A DNA stretch of 64,000 bases. Source: Bordetella parapertussis. Lineage in GTDB: Bacteria > Pseudomonadota > Gammaproteobacteria > Burkholderiales > Burkholderiaceae_B. The notes under the pieces were generated by a model, which did not search any database, was not told the origin of the DNA, and worked only from the letters and a program-made list of their open reading frames with translations. How positions within the stretch are numbered: position 1 is the stretch's first letter; each line of letters opens with the position of its first letter. Location: positions 74,382-138,381 of the forward strand of contig CAMDFD010000010.1 of NCBI GenBank assembly GCA_945897365.1, read 5' to 3'. The translations under genes and the position numbers were made by a program. Positions 8,918 through 17,748 of the stretch are shown here, piece after piece.

Positions 8918-10000
8918 ATGGCTAAGTACCAAATTGCAACGATTGAAGGCGATGGCATCGGTCCTGAGGTATGCAGCGCAACGGTGAAGGTGCTCCAGGA
9001 GGCTCTGGGGTCGGGCGTTATGGACTTTAATCAGTTTCCCGGAGGTGCTTCGCATTACGTAAAGTCTGGGTTTGTATTGCCCGAGGAAACCTACTCGGCC
9101 TGCCAGACCTCGCATGCCATGTTGCATGGTGCGGCTGGCTTGCCCGAGGTGACCTATCCTGATGGGACCGAGGTGGGTAATGATCTGCATTTGCAGTTGC
9201 GTTTCAAGCTAGATCTGTACGCCAATGTACGGCCTATTCGCCTGTATCAGGGTGATTTTTCGCCTCTCAAAAATCGTCAGGCGGGCGATATTGACTATGT
9301 CATCGTGCGCGAAAACACCGAGGGTCTTTACGCCAGCCGCGGTGCAGGTGTCTTATTGCGCGGTGAAGTCGCGACCGACACCTTGGTGCTGACACGCAAG
9401 GGCGTTGAGCGCATCGCTAAATTTGCGTTCGAATTGTCGCGCAAGCGTGGGGGCGCGCCTTCGGATCACAAGCGACGCATGACAGTGTGCGACAAAGCTA
9501 ATATTTTGCGCAGCTATGCTTTTTTCAGAGCGATTTGCGACGAAGTGGCGCAGAGCTATCCTGACGTGGCGATCGATTATTCCTATGTGGACGCGATCAC
9601 GGTGCATTTGGTCAAGCGCCCGGAGTTTTACGACGTGATTGTTGCGGAAAACATGTTCGGAGATATTATTTCCGACCTAGGTGCCGCCACAGTCGGGGGG
9701 ATGGGGATCGCGCCGTCGGGCGAGTTGGGCGATCACCATGGTTTGTTCCAGGGTGCACATGGCTCGGCCCCTGATATCGCAGGTCAAAATATCGCGAGCC
9801 CCTTGGCCACAGTGCTCTCAGGATCTTTTATGTTGCGTTGGTTAGGCGATCGTCATCAAGATGCGAATTTGACCGAGGCTGCGGGTCGAATCGAGCGCGC
9901 GGTGGAGTTAACATTGTCTCAAGGCAAAGTGATCCCACGCGACCTCGGTGGTCTGGCCTCTTGCACGGACGTCACGCAAGCGATTTGCCGCAATTTATAA
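8918..10000 (+). CDS. Isocitrate/isopropylmalate dehydrogenase-family enzyme (first copy)
   Basis: A beta-decarboxylating NAD(P)-dependent dehydrogenase of 360 residues. Family motifs are ATIEGDGIGPEV, VRENTEGLYAS, the lysine in VCDKANIL, the metal site AENMFGDIISDLGA and GAHGSAPDIAGQNIASP. I start it at 8918 because GGGAG at 8902 is correctly spaced and MAKYQIATIEGDG is the usual N-terminus; 8900 is an alternative. It is not part of a leu operon, so a tartrate, malate or homoisocitrate-type substrate is as likely as isopropylmalate. A second member lies at 33729. Confidence 0.88.
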   Translation: MAKYQIATIEGDGIGPEVCSATVKVLQEALGSGVMDFNQFPGGASHYVKSGFVLPEETYSACQTSHAMLHGAAGLPEVTYPDGTEVGNDLHLQLRFKLDLYANVRPIRLYQGDFSPLKNRQAGDIDYVIVRENTEGLYASRGAGVLLRGEVATDTLVLTRKGVERIAKFAFELSRKRGGAPSDHKRRMTVCDKANILRSYAFFRAICDEVAQSYPDVAIDYSYVDAITVHLVKRPEFYDVIVAENMFGDIISDLGAATVGGMGIAPSGELGDHHGLFQGAHGSAPDIAGQNIASPLATVLSGSFMLRWLGDRHQDANLTEAAGRIERAVELTLSQGKVIPRDLGGLASCTDVTQAICRNL

Positions 10001-10124
10001 CAAATATTACTTAGCTTTTTCGACACGTTGGGCCAATTTTCTAGGGAAATCTGGCCTCCGTTCCAAGATATCTGGGTTTACCCGTATAGAATCAATAAAT
10101 TGACTGTAAGTATGGGAATCCCAC

Positions 10125-11327
10125 ATGATCGGTGCGGTACACAAATCAGTACTCGGCTTTACGACAAAAACGTTGCAATGTATCAGTGCGCAGCATCTCG
10201 GTAGGTTCGTTGTAGGACTTTCGGCATTGTGTTTAGTGGGAGTGGGAGCTTTGCAGGCCCAGCCCGCCGGTCCACAGGGGCCGCTGCCCGTGTCGGTCAT
10301 AGAAGCTCAACCGACCAACATCCCAAATGTGCTTGAGGTCACAGCGCAAGCCGAAGGCGCCAAAGAAACTGAAGTGCGCTCCCGTGTCAGGGGTATTTTG
10401 CTCAAGCGTCTGTATGAAGAAGGCAGCCCGGTGCAAGCGGGTCAACCGCTGTTTCAGATTGATCCCGAGTCTTTCAAAATTACTCTCGAAGAAGCGCAGG
10501 CGCGCGCCAAGCAGACTGCCCGCGAGGCCGAGCGTCTAAAATTGCTCTACAGCAAACAAGCGGTGAGTCGTAAAGAGTTCGAGGACGCCACCTCGGTCAA
10601 TGAGATCGCCCAAGCGACCTTAAAGACTGCGCAGCTCAACCTCAAATGGACCACCGTGACCGCGCCAGTCAGCGGTATATCCGGACGATCGCTTCGTTCA
10701 GAGGGAAATTTAATCTCCAATACGGGAGATGCGGGTCTGCTGACTTCGATTTATCAAATCAATCCCATCTGGGTACGTTTTGGTTTGTCCAGTAGCGACA
10801 CCGCCCAACTTCCTAGTGGTCGACTCGACCCCAAACAAAATTCGGCCGTCGAGTTATTGCTACCTAATGGCCGTGTGTATGCCGAGTCAGGAAATATTAA
10901 CTTTCAATCAACCTTTATTGATCCAAAGCTCGGTACGCAGCAGATGCGCGCGGAGTTTCCCAATCCCAACAGTGAAATTTTGCCCGGTCAATTTGTGCGC
11001 ATTCGAATCACAACAGGACTCCAAGAGAATGTGTTTTTGGTGCCTCAAGCGGCCGTGATCCAAAGTGAACGTGGATTTGCGGTCTGGACGGTCGGTCCCG
11101 AAAACAAGGTCGTCTCAACGCCGATCAAGGTCGGCAAATGGCTCGGGAAAAATTGGATCGTATTGTCAGGTTTAAAGGCGGGTGATCGGGTGGTGACCAA
11201 TCAGCTCATCAAAATACGTCCCCAGTCAGTGGTCAAACCCACGGTGGTGCCGCTGAACCAAGCTTCTCCGGGCGCAACTGCACCTAATGCGCAAAAGAGT
11301 GTGGCTGCCCAAAAGGATGGCCGATGA
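10125..11327 (+). CDS. RND efflux periplasmic adaptor (system 1)
   Basis: The membrane-fusion subunit of an AcrA/MexA-type pump, 400 residues. An uncleaved-looking start of about 25 residues precedes a hydrophobic signal (FVVGLSALCLVGVGALQAQ), with no lipobox at the likely cleavage site, so it is predicted to be soluble or signal-anchored. The biotinyl-lipoyl half-motifs (GILLKRLYEEGSPVQAGQPLFQIDP and WTTVTAPVSGISGRSL) flank a coiled-coil hairpin, followed by beta-barrel sequence (SEILPGQFVRIRI). The stop overlaps the permease start by 4 bases. No divergent TetR gene is present. The start is taken as ATG 10125 but is uncertain. Confidence 0.9.
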   Translation: MIGAVHKSVLGFTTKTLQCISAQHLGRFVVGLSALCLVGVGALQAQPAGPQGPLPVSVIEAQPTNIPNVLEVTAQAEGAKETEVRSRVRGILLKRLYEEGSPVQAGQPLFQIDPESFKITLEEAQARAKQTAREAERLKLLYSKQAVSRKEFEDATSVNEIAQATLKTAQLNLKWTTVTAPVSGISGRSLRSEGNLISNTGDAGLLTSIYQINPIWVRFGLSSSDTAQLPSGRLDPKQNSAVELLLPNGRVYAESGNINFQSTFIDPKLGTQQMRAEFPNPNSEILPGQFVRIRITTGLQENVFLVPQAAVIQSERGFAVWTVGPENKVVSTPIKVGKWLGKNWIVLSGLKAGDRVVTNQLIKIRPQSVVKPTVVPLNQASPGATAPNAQKSVAAQKDGR

Positions 11328-14300
11328 GTTTCTCGAGTTTTTTTATCAGCCGACCGATTTTTGCAGCGGTGATTTCTATCACCATCGTGATCGCAGGTTT
11401 GATGGCGGCGCGAGGACTGCCTATTGCGCAATATCCACAGATCGCACCGCCAACCGTCATTATTACGGCGAACTATCTAGGGGCTTCGGCAGAGACGCTG
11501 ACGCGAACCGTCGCGGGACCGATTGAAGAGCAACTGTCCGGAGTTGAAAATCTATTGTTTTTCAATTCGAGCGCCCAATCGAATGGTGCTTTAGCGATTA
11601 CGGCGACCTTCGAAGTGGGCACCAATATCGACACGGCGACAGTCAACGTGAACAACCGGGTCAAGATCGCAGAGCCGCGCTTACCGGATATTGTCCGTCA
11701 GTTTGGCGTGACGGTTCAAAAACGTTCAAATGATATTTTGTTGGTGACGGCGATCACGTCGCCTAACGAAGAGTTTTCGAATCTTTACCTTTCGAACTAC
11801 GCTCTCGTCAATATCGTGGATGAGCTCAAGCGTTTACCAGGCGTGGGTGACGCACAAATTTTAGGTGCCAAGGACTACTCGATGCGTATCTGGCTCAAGC
11901 CTGATCGCATGGCGCAGCTTGGGATCACGGCGCCCGATGTGGCGGCTGCAATCGCTGCGCAAAATAAACAAAACGTCGCAGGAAAAATTGGACAGGAGCC
12001 CGCACCTCTGGGACAGCAGCTGGTCTACACGGTGACGGCCAAAGGACGTCTTGTCACGCCTGAACAATTTGGCGAAATCGTGATTCGTTCTGAAGGTGCG
12101 AGCGGTACGCTGCGCCTCAAGGATATCGCCCGCGTCGAGCTTGGTGCAGCCGACTACGATGCCAACACCAAGCTAGTCGGTCAACCTGTCGCACTGGTTG
12201 CGACCTATTTGCAGTCGGGCGCAAATGCCTTGGCTGTCGCTGAAAGTGTACGTAAAAAAATGCAGGAGCTTGAGAAAAAATTTCCTCCTGGCATCGAATA
12301 TGTGATTCCGTTTGACACGACAAAATTTGTGACGGCTTCTATCAATGAGGTGATCAAGACCTTGTTCGAAGCGATGATCCTCGTGGGGCTGGTGGTATAT
12401 CTGTTTTTACAAAACTGGCGTGCGACCCTGATCCCGCTGATCGCGGTGCCTGTTTCCCTCATCGGCACTTTTGCAGGCTTGTGGGTATTTGGGTTTTCAA
12501 TCAACACGCTGACTTTGTTTGCGATGGTCTTGTCGATTGGTATCGTGGTTGATGACGCTATTGTCGTGCTAGAGAACGTAGAGCGACTGATGGCCGAACG
12601 TAATCTTTCACCCAAGGAGGCCGCCTACGAGGCGATGCGTGAGGTATCGGGAGCGGTCGTCGCCATCGTGCTGGTTCTCTCGGCGGTATTTATTCCGGTG
12701 GCTTTCTTGGGCGGGATCGCCGGAACTCTTTATCAGCAGTTTGCCGTGACGGTCGCGCTCGCGGTCATTTTGTCAGGCATTGTTGCTTTGACGTTGACGC
12801 CTGCCCTCTGCGCTGTGTTGCTCAAGCCAGGCATGCATGCACCCAAAGGATTTGGATGGTTCAACCGCGGCTTTGCGGCGTTCACCACACAATATACAAA
12901 ACTCGTCGATCAAACTTTGCGTCATCGTGTGATTGGTGCGACGGTTTTCGCAGCGATTTTGATCGGGTGTGTCGCGATGTTTCGTTTAGTCCCGGGTGGT
13001 TTCGTTCCAGCCGAGGATCAAGGCTATCTCATTAGTGCATTGGTGCTGCCGGATGGTGCCAGTTTGCAGCGTACCGAACAGACGGGCGATACTTTTCGAA
13101 AACGTATAGTCCAAGACCCTGGCGTGGCGCGCGTGTTTGTGATTGCAGGCCGTGACATTATTGGCGGCGGCAACAGAGCGAACGCTGGCACGATTTTCAT
13201 CCCCCTCAAGGATTGGGATGAGCGCACGTCTTCTTCCGTTGAGCTCGCCAAGAAATTCACGGGAGTCGGTATGAGCCTACCCGATGGCATGGCGCTCGTT
13301 TTTAATCCTCCGCCGATCAGAGGCTTGGGCTCTGCTGGCGGTTTTGAGTTCTATGTACAGTCTAAGGGAGAGCCCTCGGTCACTGAGTTGGCGACTGTCG
13401 TCACCAGCTTTGCAGAGGAATTGAAAAAGCAACCCAAGCTCACCGGTATAAACACTTTTTTTAGACCGACAGCACCACAAATTTATGTAGAGGTTGATGA
13501 GGCTAAAGCACTGTCGCTTGGGATTCCCGTGGCGGATGTGTATCTTAGTCTTCAAGCGACGATGGGTGCGTTGTATGTTAATGACTTCAACTTGAATGGC
13601 CGCACCTATCGCGTACAGATGCAAGCGGATTCTCAATACCGTACCGAACCGACCGATCTTGGGCAGATTTATGTGCGTGCCAATAATGGCAGCATGGTGC
13701 CAGTCTCCGCACTGATTTCCGTCAAACAAGTCGTGGGCCCCGAACAACTCGAGCGCTTTAATGGCTTTCTTGCGGCCAAAGTATTGGGGAGCGCTGTCCA
13801 AGGCGTCAGCTCAGGCGATGCCATTAATATTGTCGCAGCCGCTGCGCGTGCGACCTTGCCTCCGGGCTATGAGTTGGCCTGGGCAGGTCAGGCTTATCAG
13901 CAGATTCGAACGGGAGATGCTTCCGGTTTGGCTTTTATGTTTGGCATTGTGATGGTATTTTTGATTCTTGCCGCACAGTATGAGCGTTGGTCGCTTCCTA
14001 TTGCTGTGCTGTTGGCCGTGCCTTTCGCGTTATTCGGTGCCTTGCTTGCCGTCTATTTACGCGGTATGCCCAACGATATTTATTTTCAGATTGGTCTATT
14101 AGTGTTGATCGGGCTTTCGGCGAAAAATGCTATTTTGGTGGTGGAGTTCGCTTCTCAAAAGCGCGCGCAAGGGATGAGCACAATGGATGCAGCGCTGAGC
14201 GCTGCACAACTTAGATTTAGGCCGATTGTGATGACATCTCTGGCTTTTATTCTTGGCGTATTTCCTCTGGTGATCTCCACCGGAGCGGGCGCGGCAGCGC

Positions 14301-14440
14301 GTCAGTCCATGGGTACAGGTGTGTTTGGCGGGATGCTGGCATCGACCTTCATCGCGACTATTTTTGTCCCGATGTTTTTTACTTGGCTCTCACGAAATAA
14401 AAAAAATGAGAGTACTGAAAAAAATCATGATGCCTCTTAA
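11324..14440 (+). CDS. RND efflux permease, HAE1 family (system 1)
   Basis: The inner-membrane proton-driven transporter of an AcrB-type drug pump, 1038 residues as expected. It begins with the first membrane helix (FFISRPIFAAVISITIVIAG) and carries the proton-relay Asp pair in IGIVVDDAIVVLENVERLM. It also has the paired porter domains and the second six-helix bundle (FQIGLLVLIGLSAKNAILVVEFA). HAE1 pumps expel hydrophobic or amphiphilic compounds, but the substrate cannot be read here. It is coupled to the adaptor by an ATGA overlap and to the outer-membrane gene, whose start lies inside its last 35 bases. Confidence 0.95.
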   Translation: MSFSSFFISRPIFAAVISITIVIAGLMAARGLPIAQYPQIAPPTVIITANYLGASAETLTRTVAGPIEEQLSGVENLLFFNSSAQSNGALAITATFEVGTNIDTATVNVNNRVKIAEPRLPDIVRQFGVTVQKRSNDILLVTAITSPNEEFSNLYLSNYALVNIVDELKRLPGVGDAQILGAKDYSMRIWLKPDRMAQLGITAPDVAAAIAAQNKQNVAGKIGQEPAPLGQQLVYTVTAKGRLVTPEQFGEIVIRSEGASGTLRLKDIARVELGAADYDANTKLVGQPVALVATYLQSGANALAVAESVRKKMQELEKKFPPGIEYVIPFDTTKFVTASINEVIKTLFEAMILVGLVVYLFLQNWRATLIPLIAVPVSLIGTFAGLWVFGFSINTLTLFAMVLSIGIVVDDAIVVLENVERLMAERNLSPKEAAYEAMREVSGAVVAIVLVLSAVFIPVAFLGGIAGTLYQQFAVTVALAVILSGIVALTLTPALCAVLLKPGMHAPKGFGWFNRGFAAFTTQYTKLVDQTLRHRVIGATVFAAILIGCVAMFRLVPGGFVPAEDQGYLISALVLPDGASLQRTEQTGDTFRKRIVQDPGVARVFVIAGRDIIGGGNRANAGTIFIPLKDWDERTSSSVELAKKFTGVGMSLPDGMALVFNPPPIRGLGSAGGFEFYVQSKGEPSVTELATVVTSFAEELKKQPKLTGINTFFRPTAPQIYVEVDEAKALSLGIPVADVYLSLQATMGALYVNDFNLNGRTYRVQMQADSQYRTEPTDLGQIYVRANNGSMVPVSALISVKQVVGPEQLERFNGFLAAKVLGSAVQGVSSGDAINIVAAAARATLPPGYELAWAGQAYQQIRTGDASGLAFMFGIVMVFLILAAQYERWSLPIAVLLAVPFALFGALLAVYLRGMPNDIYFQIGLLVLIGLSAKNAILVVEFASQKRAQGMSTMDAALSAAQLRFRPIVMTSLAFILGVFPLVISTGAGAAARQSMGTGVFGGMLASTFIATIFVPMFFTWLSRNKKNESTEKNHDAS

Positions 14441-15869
14441 CGTGAGCCAAAAGCGCTTTTCCGTACGACTGGCTGTGACGCTAGCGACAGTCGGGCTGCT
14501 GAGTGGATGCTTAGTTGGTCCAGACTATGAGCGTCCTCAAGTTTCCTTGCCAGAGAGCTTCCGCGCAGTATCGTCGGTCACGCCAACGGTGAGTGCCTCC
14601 AACGAAGTCGTACTGACAGAGTGGTGGACTTTGTTCAACGACTCCGTTCTTAATGATTTAGTCACGAGTACCCAAAAGAACAATGCGGAGGTGCAAATTG
14701 CCGTCGCGCGTCTAGGTCAAGCGCAGGCGCTCGCGCGTCAAGCGGGTGCGGCTCTTTATCCGACGCTGAATATGACCGCCTCGGGTACGCGCGCCTCCAC
14801 TGGAACCTCTGTTTCTCCGTCAGGTGTGGGCTTTCAAACAAATACGACGCAAGTCGGCTTAGTGACCTCGTACGAGATTGATGTATGGGGTCGAGTTAGG
14901 CGCAATATCGAGTCAGCAACCGCAGTCGCGACTGCAAGTCAGTATGAGCAGGATAGTGTTCGACTGACACTCTCTGCGTTGGTCACAAACACGTATTTAC
15001 GTTTGCGTGCTTTGGATGCTCAGCGAGATGTAGTGACGAATTCAGTGAAAACCCGTGAAAACTCTTTGCGAATTGCGCAGGCAAAGCTCGATGGCGGTCT
15101 GGTGTCGCCGATCGATGTCAGTCAAGCACGCGCGGCCAAAGCGGCCTCGGAGGCGAATCTTTCCGAACTCACCCGTCAAAGGGCGATCGTTCAAAATCAG
15201 TTGGGTATCTTGACGGGCCAATTGCAATTGACGCTTGCCCCTGTCGATCTTCGGGGCTTGCCGGTTCCGCCGGTTCCTCCCGCGGGTTTACCCTCCACGC
15301 TTCTTGAAAGTCGTCCAGATGTGAATCGTGCGGAGCAAGAACTGACTGCCGCCAATGCGCGTATTGGCGTGGCGACGGCTAATTTCTTTCCGACGCTTTC
15401 ACTGACGGGTGTTTTCGGGGCGCAGAGCGTCGACTTTAGCGCCTTTCTCTCGGGGCAGAGTGCAGTGTGGTCGGCAGGGTTAGGTTTGCTTCAGCCCTTG
15501 TTTTCCGGCGGCTCTCTGACCGCGCGTCTGGATTTTGCTAATGCGCAACAGCAAGAAGTTCTTGGTAATTACGTTAAAGTTGTGAGAAACGCCTTTGGCG
15601 AAGTCAGTGATGCACTCGTTTCAGTGAGTCAGACCTTCGAGACGGAGCGCTACCTGACAGAGCAGGTAGCCGCCGCGACCAAGGCGCAAGAGCTGGCGAC
15701 TGTGCGCTACGAGGCGGGGTATGTTGATTATCTGAATGTGCTGGAGGCACAGCGTATTCAAAACGAAGCAAATCTTGCCTTTGTGTTGAACCGATCTGTG
15801 CGCCTTCAAGCTGGGGTTGATTTATTTAAGGCCTTGGGCGGCGGATGGAAGAAAGAGAGCCTGGAATAA
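14406..15869 (+). CDS. RND outer-membrane channel lipoprotein, NodT family (system 1)
   Basis: A TolC/OprM-type outer-membrane factor. The signal sequence ends in the lipobox LLSGC followed by LVGPDYERPQV, the classic NodT/OprM start. Two homologous helical-barrel repeats follow, with WWTLFNDSVLNDLV and the second-repeat marker PSTLLESRPDVNRAEQEL. The C-terminus (DLFKALGGGWK) is typical. I chose ATG 14406, while 14427 and 14430 are equally workable and all keep the signal peptide. It overlaps the permease end, completing a three-gene operon. A second paralogue lies at 17749. Confidence 0.93.
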   Translation: MRVLKKIMMPLNVSQKRFSVRLAVTLATVGLLSGCLVGPDYERPQVSLPESFRAVSSVTPTVSASNEVVLTEWWTLFNDSVLNDLVTSTQKNNAEVQIAVARLGQAQALARQAGAALYPTLNMTASGTRASTGTSVSPSGVGFQTNTTQVGLVTSYEIDVWGRVRRNIESATAVATASQYEQDSVRLTLSALVTNTYLRLRALDAQRDVVTNSVKTRENSLRIAQAKLDGGLVSPIDVSQARAAKAASEANLSELTRQRAIVQNQLGILTGQLQLTLAPVDLRGLPVPPVPPAGLPSTLLESRPDVNRAEQELTAANARIGVATANFFPTLSLTGVFGAQSVDFSAFLSGQSAVWSAGLGLLQPLFSGGSLTARLDFANAQQQEVLGNYVKVVRNAFGEVSDALVSVSQTFETERYLTEQVAAATKAQELATVRYEAGYVDYLNVLEAQRIQNEANLAFVLNRSVRLQAGVDLFKALGGGWKKESLE

Positions 15870-15934
15870 ACCCGCGCTCTAGCTTTAGAATGAAATATCA
15901 AATATAAGAACGAGACAGACTAGAGGAGTATGTG

Positions 15935-16771
15935 ATGAATGACGCGATCGAAAAACAATACAACCCCCGCACGACGGTGACGGCTGAACAATTAGTTTTT
16001 TTCAGTGATCTTGGTGCTCGTCTGAGCGAGCAGGCTCGTGAAAAGTTTGTTGGACGTTACGACTTACGCTTTGGCGAAGGCCCGCTTGAAAATGCCGATT
16101 TCTTTTATTGTGGCAATCCTAATCGTCCTCTGATGGTATTTTTTCACGGGGGTTACTGGCGTGCCCGTGATAAAAAAGATTATAGTTTCGTCGTCAATGG
16201 AATCTTGCCTCTTGACTGCTCCGTTGTGGTGATGAATTACGACCTGTGCCCCGCTGTGACGGTTCAGCAAATTGTGAGTCAAACCAAGCGCGGTTTAGAG
16301 TGGGTCGCAAACCAAGCGGCGAATTGGCAGATCGATCCTGAGCAAATTTATGTTTCTGGGCATTCTGCTGGTGCGCACATCATCGCAGCGACTCTCGCTC
16401 AAACAGGCGCTGCGTTTGAACTCAAACAGCACAAGATTAAAAAGGCATATTTAATCAGCGGTGTTTTTGATGTCGAACCGGTTTTACAGATTTCCGTCAA
16501 CGAAGAGATTAGACTCAAGCCTGAGGATGTTGAGGTGCTGAGCCCGCTTCGTCACCCTTTTTCCTCTTCGGTTGGTTATGAGGTGATTGTTGGAGGTGCC
16601 GAGCCCAAGGATTGGATTGGTGAGTCTGAGCGCATAGCCGCGCATCTCCGCACGCAGGGTTGCGAGGTGGGTTTACATATTCTTCCGGGTTTAAATCATT
16701 ACACTGTGTTGCATGAGATGGATCGCCCTGAGGGTTTTGTTTCTAAGCTGTTCGCACGTGATATAGGGTGA
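15935..16771 (+). CDS. Alpha/beta hydrolase, arylformamidase-like
   Basis: An alpha/beta-hydrolase of 278 residues. The oxyanion segment FFHGGYWRARDKKDYSFV is characteristic of kynurenine-formamidase-like and related esterases. The nucleophile is in YVSGHSAGAH, and the acid and His fall near the C-terminus (LPGLNHYTVLHEM). No kynurenine-pathway gene is adjacent, so the natural substrate is unknown. I start at ATG 15935, 6 bases after an AGAGGAG site, rather than the GTG three bases earlier. It follows the RND outer-membrane gene by 65 bases and is followed 3 bases later by the RodZ-like gene, so both may belong to the efflux transcript. Confidence 0.82.
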   Translation: MNDAIEKQYNPRTTVTAEQLVFFSDLGARLSEQAREKFVGRYDLRFGEGPLENADFFYCGNPNRPLMVFFHGGYWRARDKKDYSFVVNGILPLDCSVVVMNYDLCPAVTVQQIVSQTKRGLEWVANQAANWQIDPEQIYVSGHSAGAHIIAATLAQTGAAFELKQHKIKKAYLISGVFDVEPVLQISVNEEIRLKPEDVEVLSPLRHPFSSSVGYEVIVGGAEPKDWIGESERIAAHLRTQGCEVGLHILPGLNHYTVLHEMDRPEGFVSKLFARDIG

Positions 16772-16774
16772 TGT

Positions 16775-17740
16775 ATGGATAATGTTGATCAGCAAAGTAT
16801 TGAGCAGGGGGACCCTATCGTCGCCTTGCGCGTGCAATTGGGTGGATTGTTGTCACGTGAGCGGCTAGATCAGCAAAAAGATGTCCTGGATGTTGCGCGA
16901 CGTTTAATGTTGTCCAAACTTCAATTGCTTGCGATCGAAGCCGGTGAGGTGACCAGTTTTCATCATGAGCAAAGATATATCCAAAGCATTAAAGCCTATG
17001 TATTCTATTTAGGACTTCACAGCAGAGCAGAGGTCAATGCGCTTGTGACGCAGATCGAAAACGGGTCTGCAGAGAGTCTGCGCTCCTCGCCGGCCGAGGG
17101 TGTTGCCAAACTCCATCGCATAGCAGCGACTTCGGCACCGAAAAAATCATATTCCTCTAGAAGTCCCCGTTATCTATACGTCGGCATTGGCGTGCTCGTA
17201 CTTGGCGCGATTGTTCTCGCGATCACCGAAGGGTGGCCCTTTAGCGATGGAAAAGAAGACATCGCAACGGTGACCCCTGCTGAAAGTGCAAGTATCACTT
17301 CGACTGCGGTACCGATTACGCCTCCTCAAGCACGGCCTGCCCAAACCAATACTGCTTCTAGCGCGACAGCTCAGAGCCCTTCAGGGGCCTCCGTCTCAAC
17401 GACACTCCCATTGGAAGTATCTGCTCCGGCCGTTACACCTGTCTCAGCACCAACAGCCCCGCCTGCGCAAGAGGGTAAAGCCACGCTGCGAATAGATTTC
17501 AAAGCGGAGTGTTGGGTATCGCTTCAGACTGTAGATGGAAAAAGGGCCGATCGTATCTACAAACCAGGTGAAAGCCTCTCGGTACCAATCGCGAATGTGA
17601 GTGGGTTGATCTTGGGTAATGCGCCAGCCGCGAACGTTTTTTTAGCAGGTCGACAGGTTGATGTGTTGGTCAAAGGAATGACCCAGGGTAATGTCACGCG
17701 ACTCGATCAAAAAAGCATACAACTCTTACAAAAAAAATAA
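16775..17740 (+). CDS. RodZ-like membrane protein (HTH, one membrane helix, DUF4115-like domain)
   Basis: A 321-residue protein with RodZ architecture. Residues about 14-85 form a divergent Cro/C1-type helix-turn-helix (VARRLMLSKLQLLAIEAGE). One membrane helix follows near 130-150 (YLYVGIGVLVLGAIVLAI), then a low-complexity Ala/Pro/Thr/Ser stretch of about 75 residues. The C-terminal domain (ECWVSLQTVDGKR, GLILGNAPAANVFLAG) resembles DUF4115. RodZ links MreB to wall synthesis and is usually encoded upstream of ispG; here it sits beside efflux genes, suggesting a second, specialised copy. It converges on system 2 with an 8-base gap. Confidence 0.72.
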   Translation: MDNVDQQSIEQGDPIVALRVQLGGLLSRERLDQQKDVLDVARRLMLSKLQLLAIEAGEVTSFHHEQRYIQSIKAYVFYLGLHSRAEVNALVTQIENGSAESLRSSPAEGVAKLHRIAATSAPKKSYSSRSPRYLYVGIGVLVLGAIVLAITEGWPFSDGKEDIATVTPAESASITSTAVPITPPQARPAQTNTASSATAQSPSGASVSTTLPLEVSAPAVTPVSAPTAPPAQEGKATLRIDFKAECWVSLQTVDGKRADRIYKPGESLSVPIANVSGLILGNAPAANVFLAGRQVDVLVKGMTQGNVTRLDQKSIQLLQKK

Positions 17741-17748
17741 GTCTCGCT

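Noticed and set aside
10007..10300. 97-codon minus-strand open frame reaching into the gap before RND system 1
   Set aside because: Most of it is antisense to the adaptor signal region; no family match and no ribosome site. I considered a small divergent regulator, but it has no helix-turn-helix.
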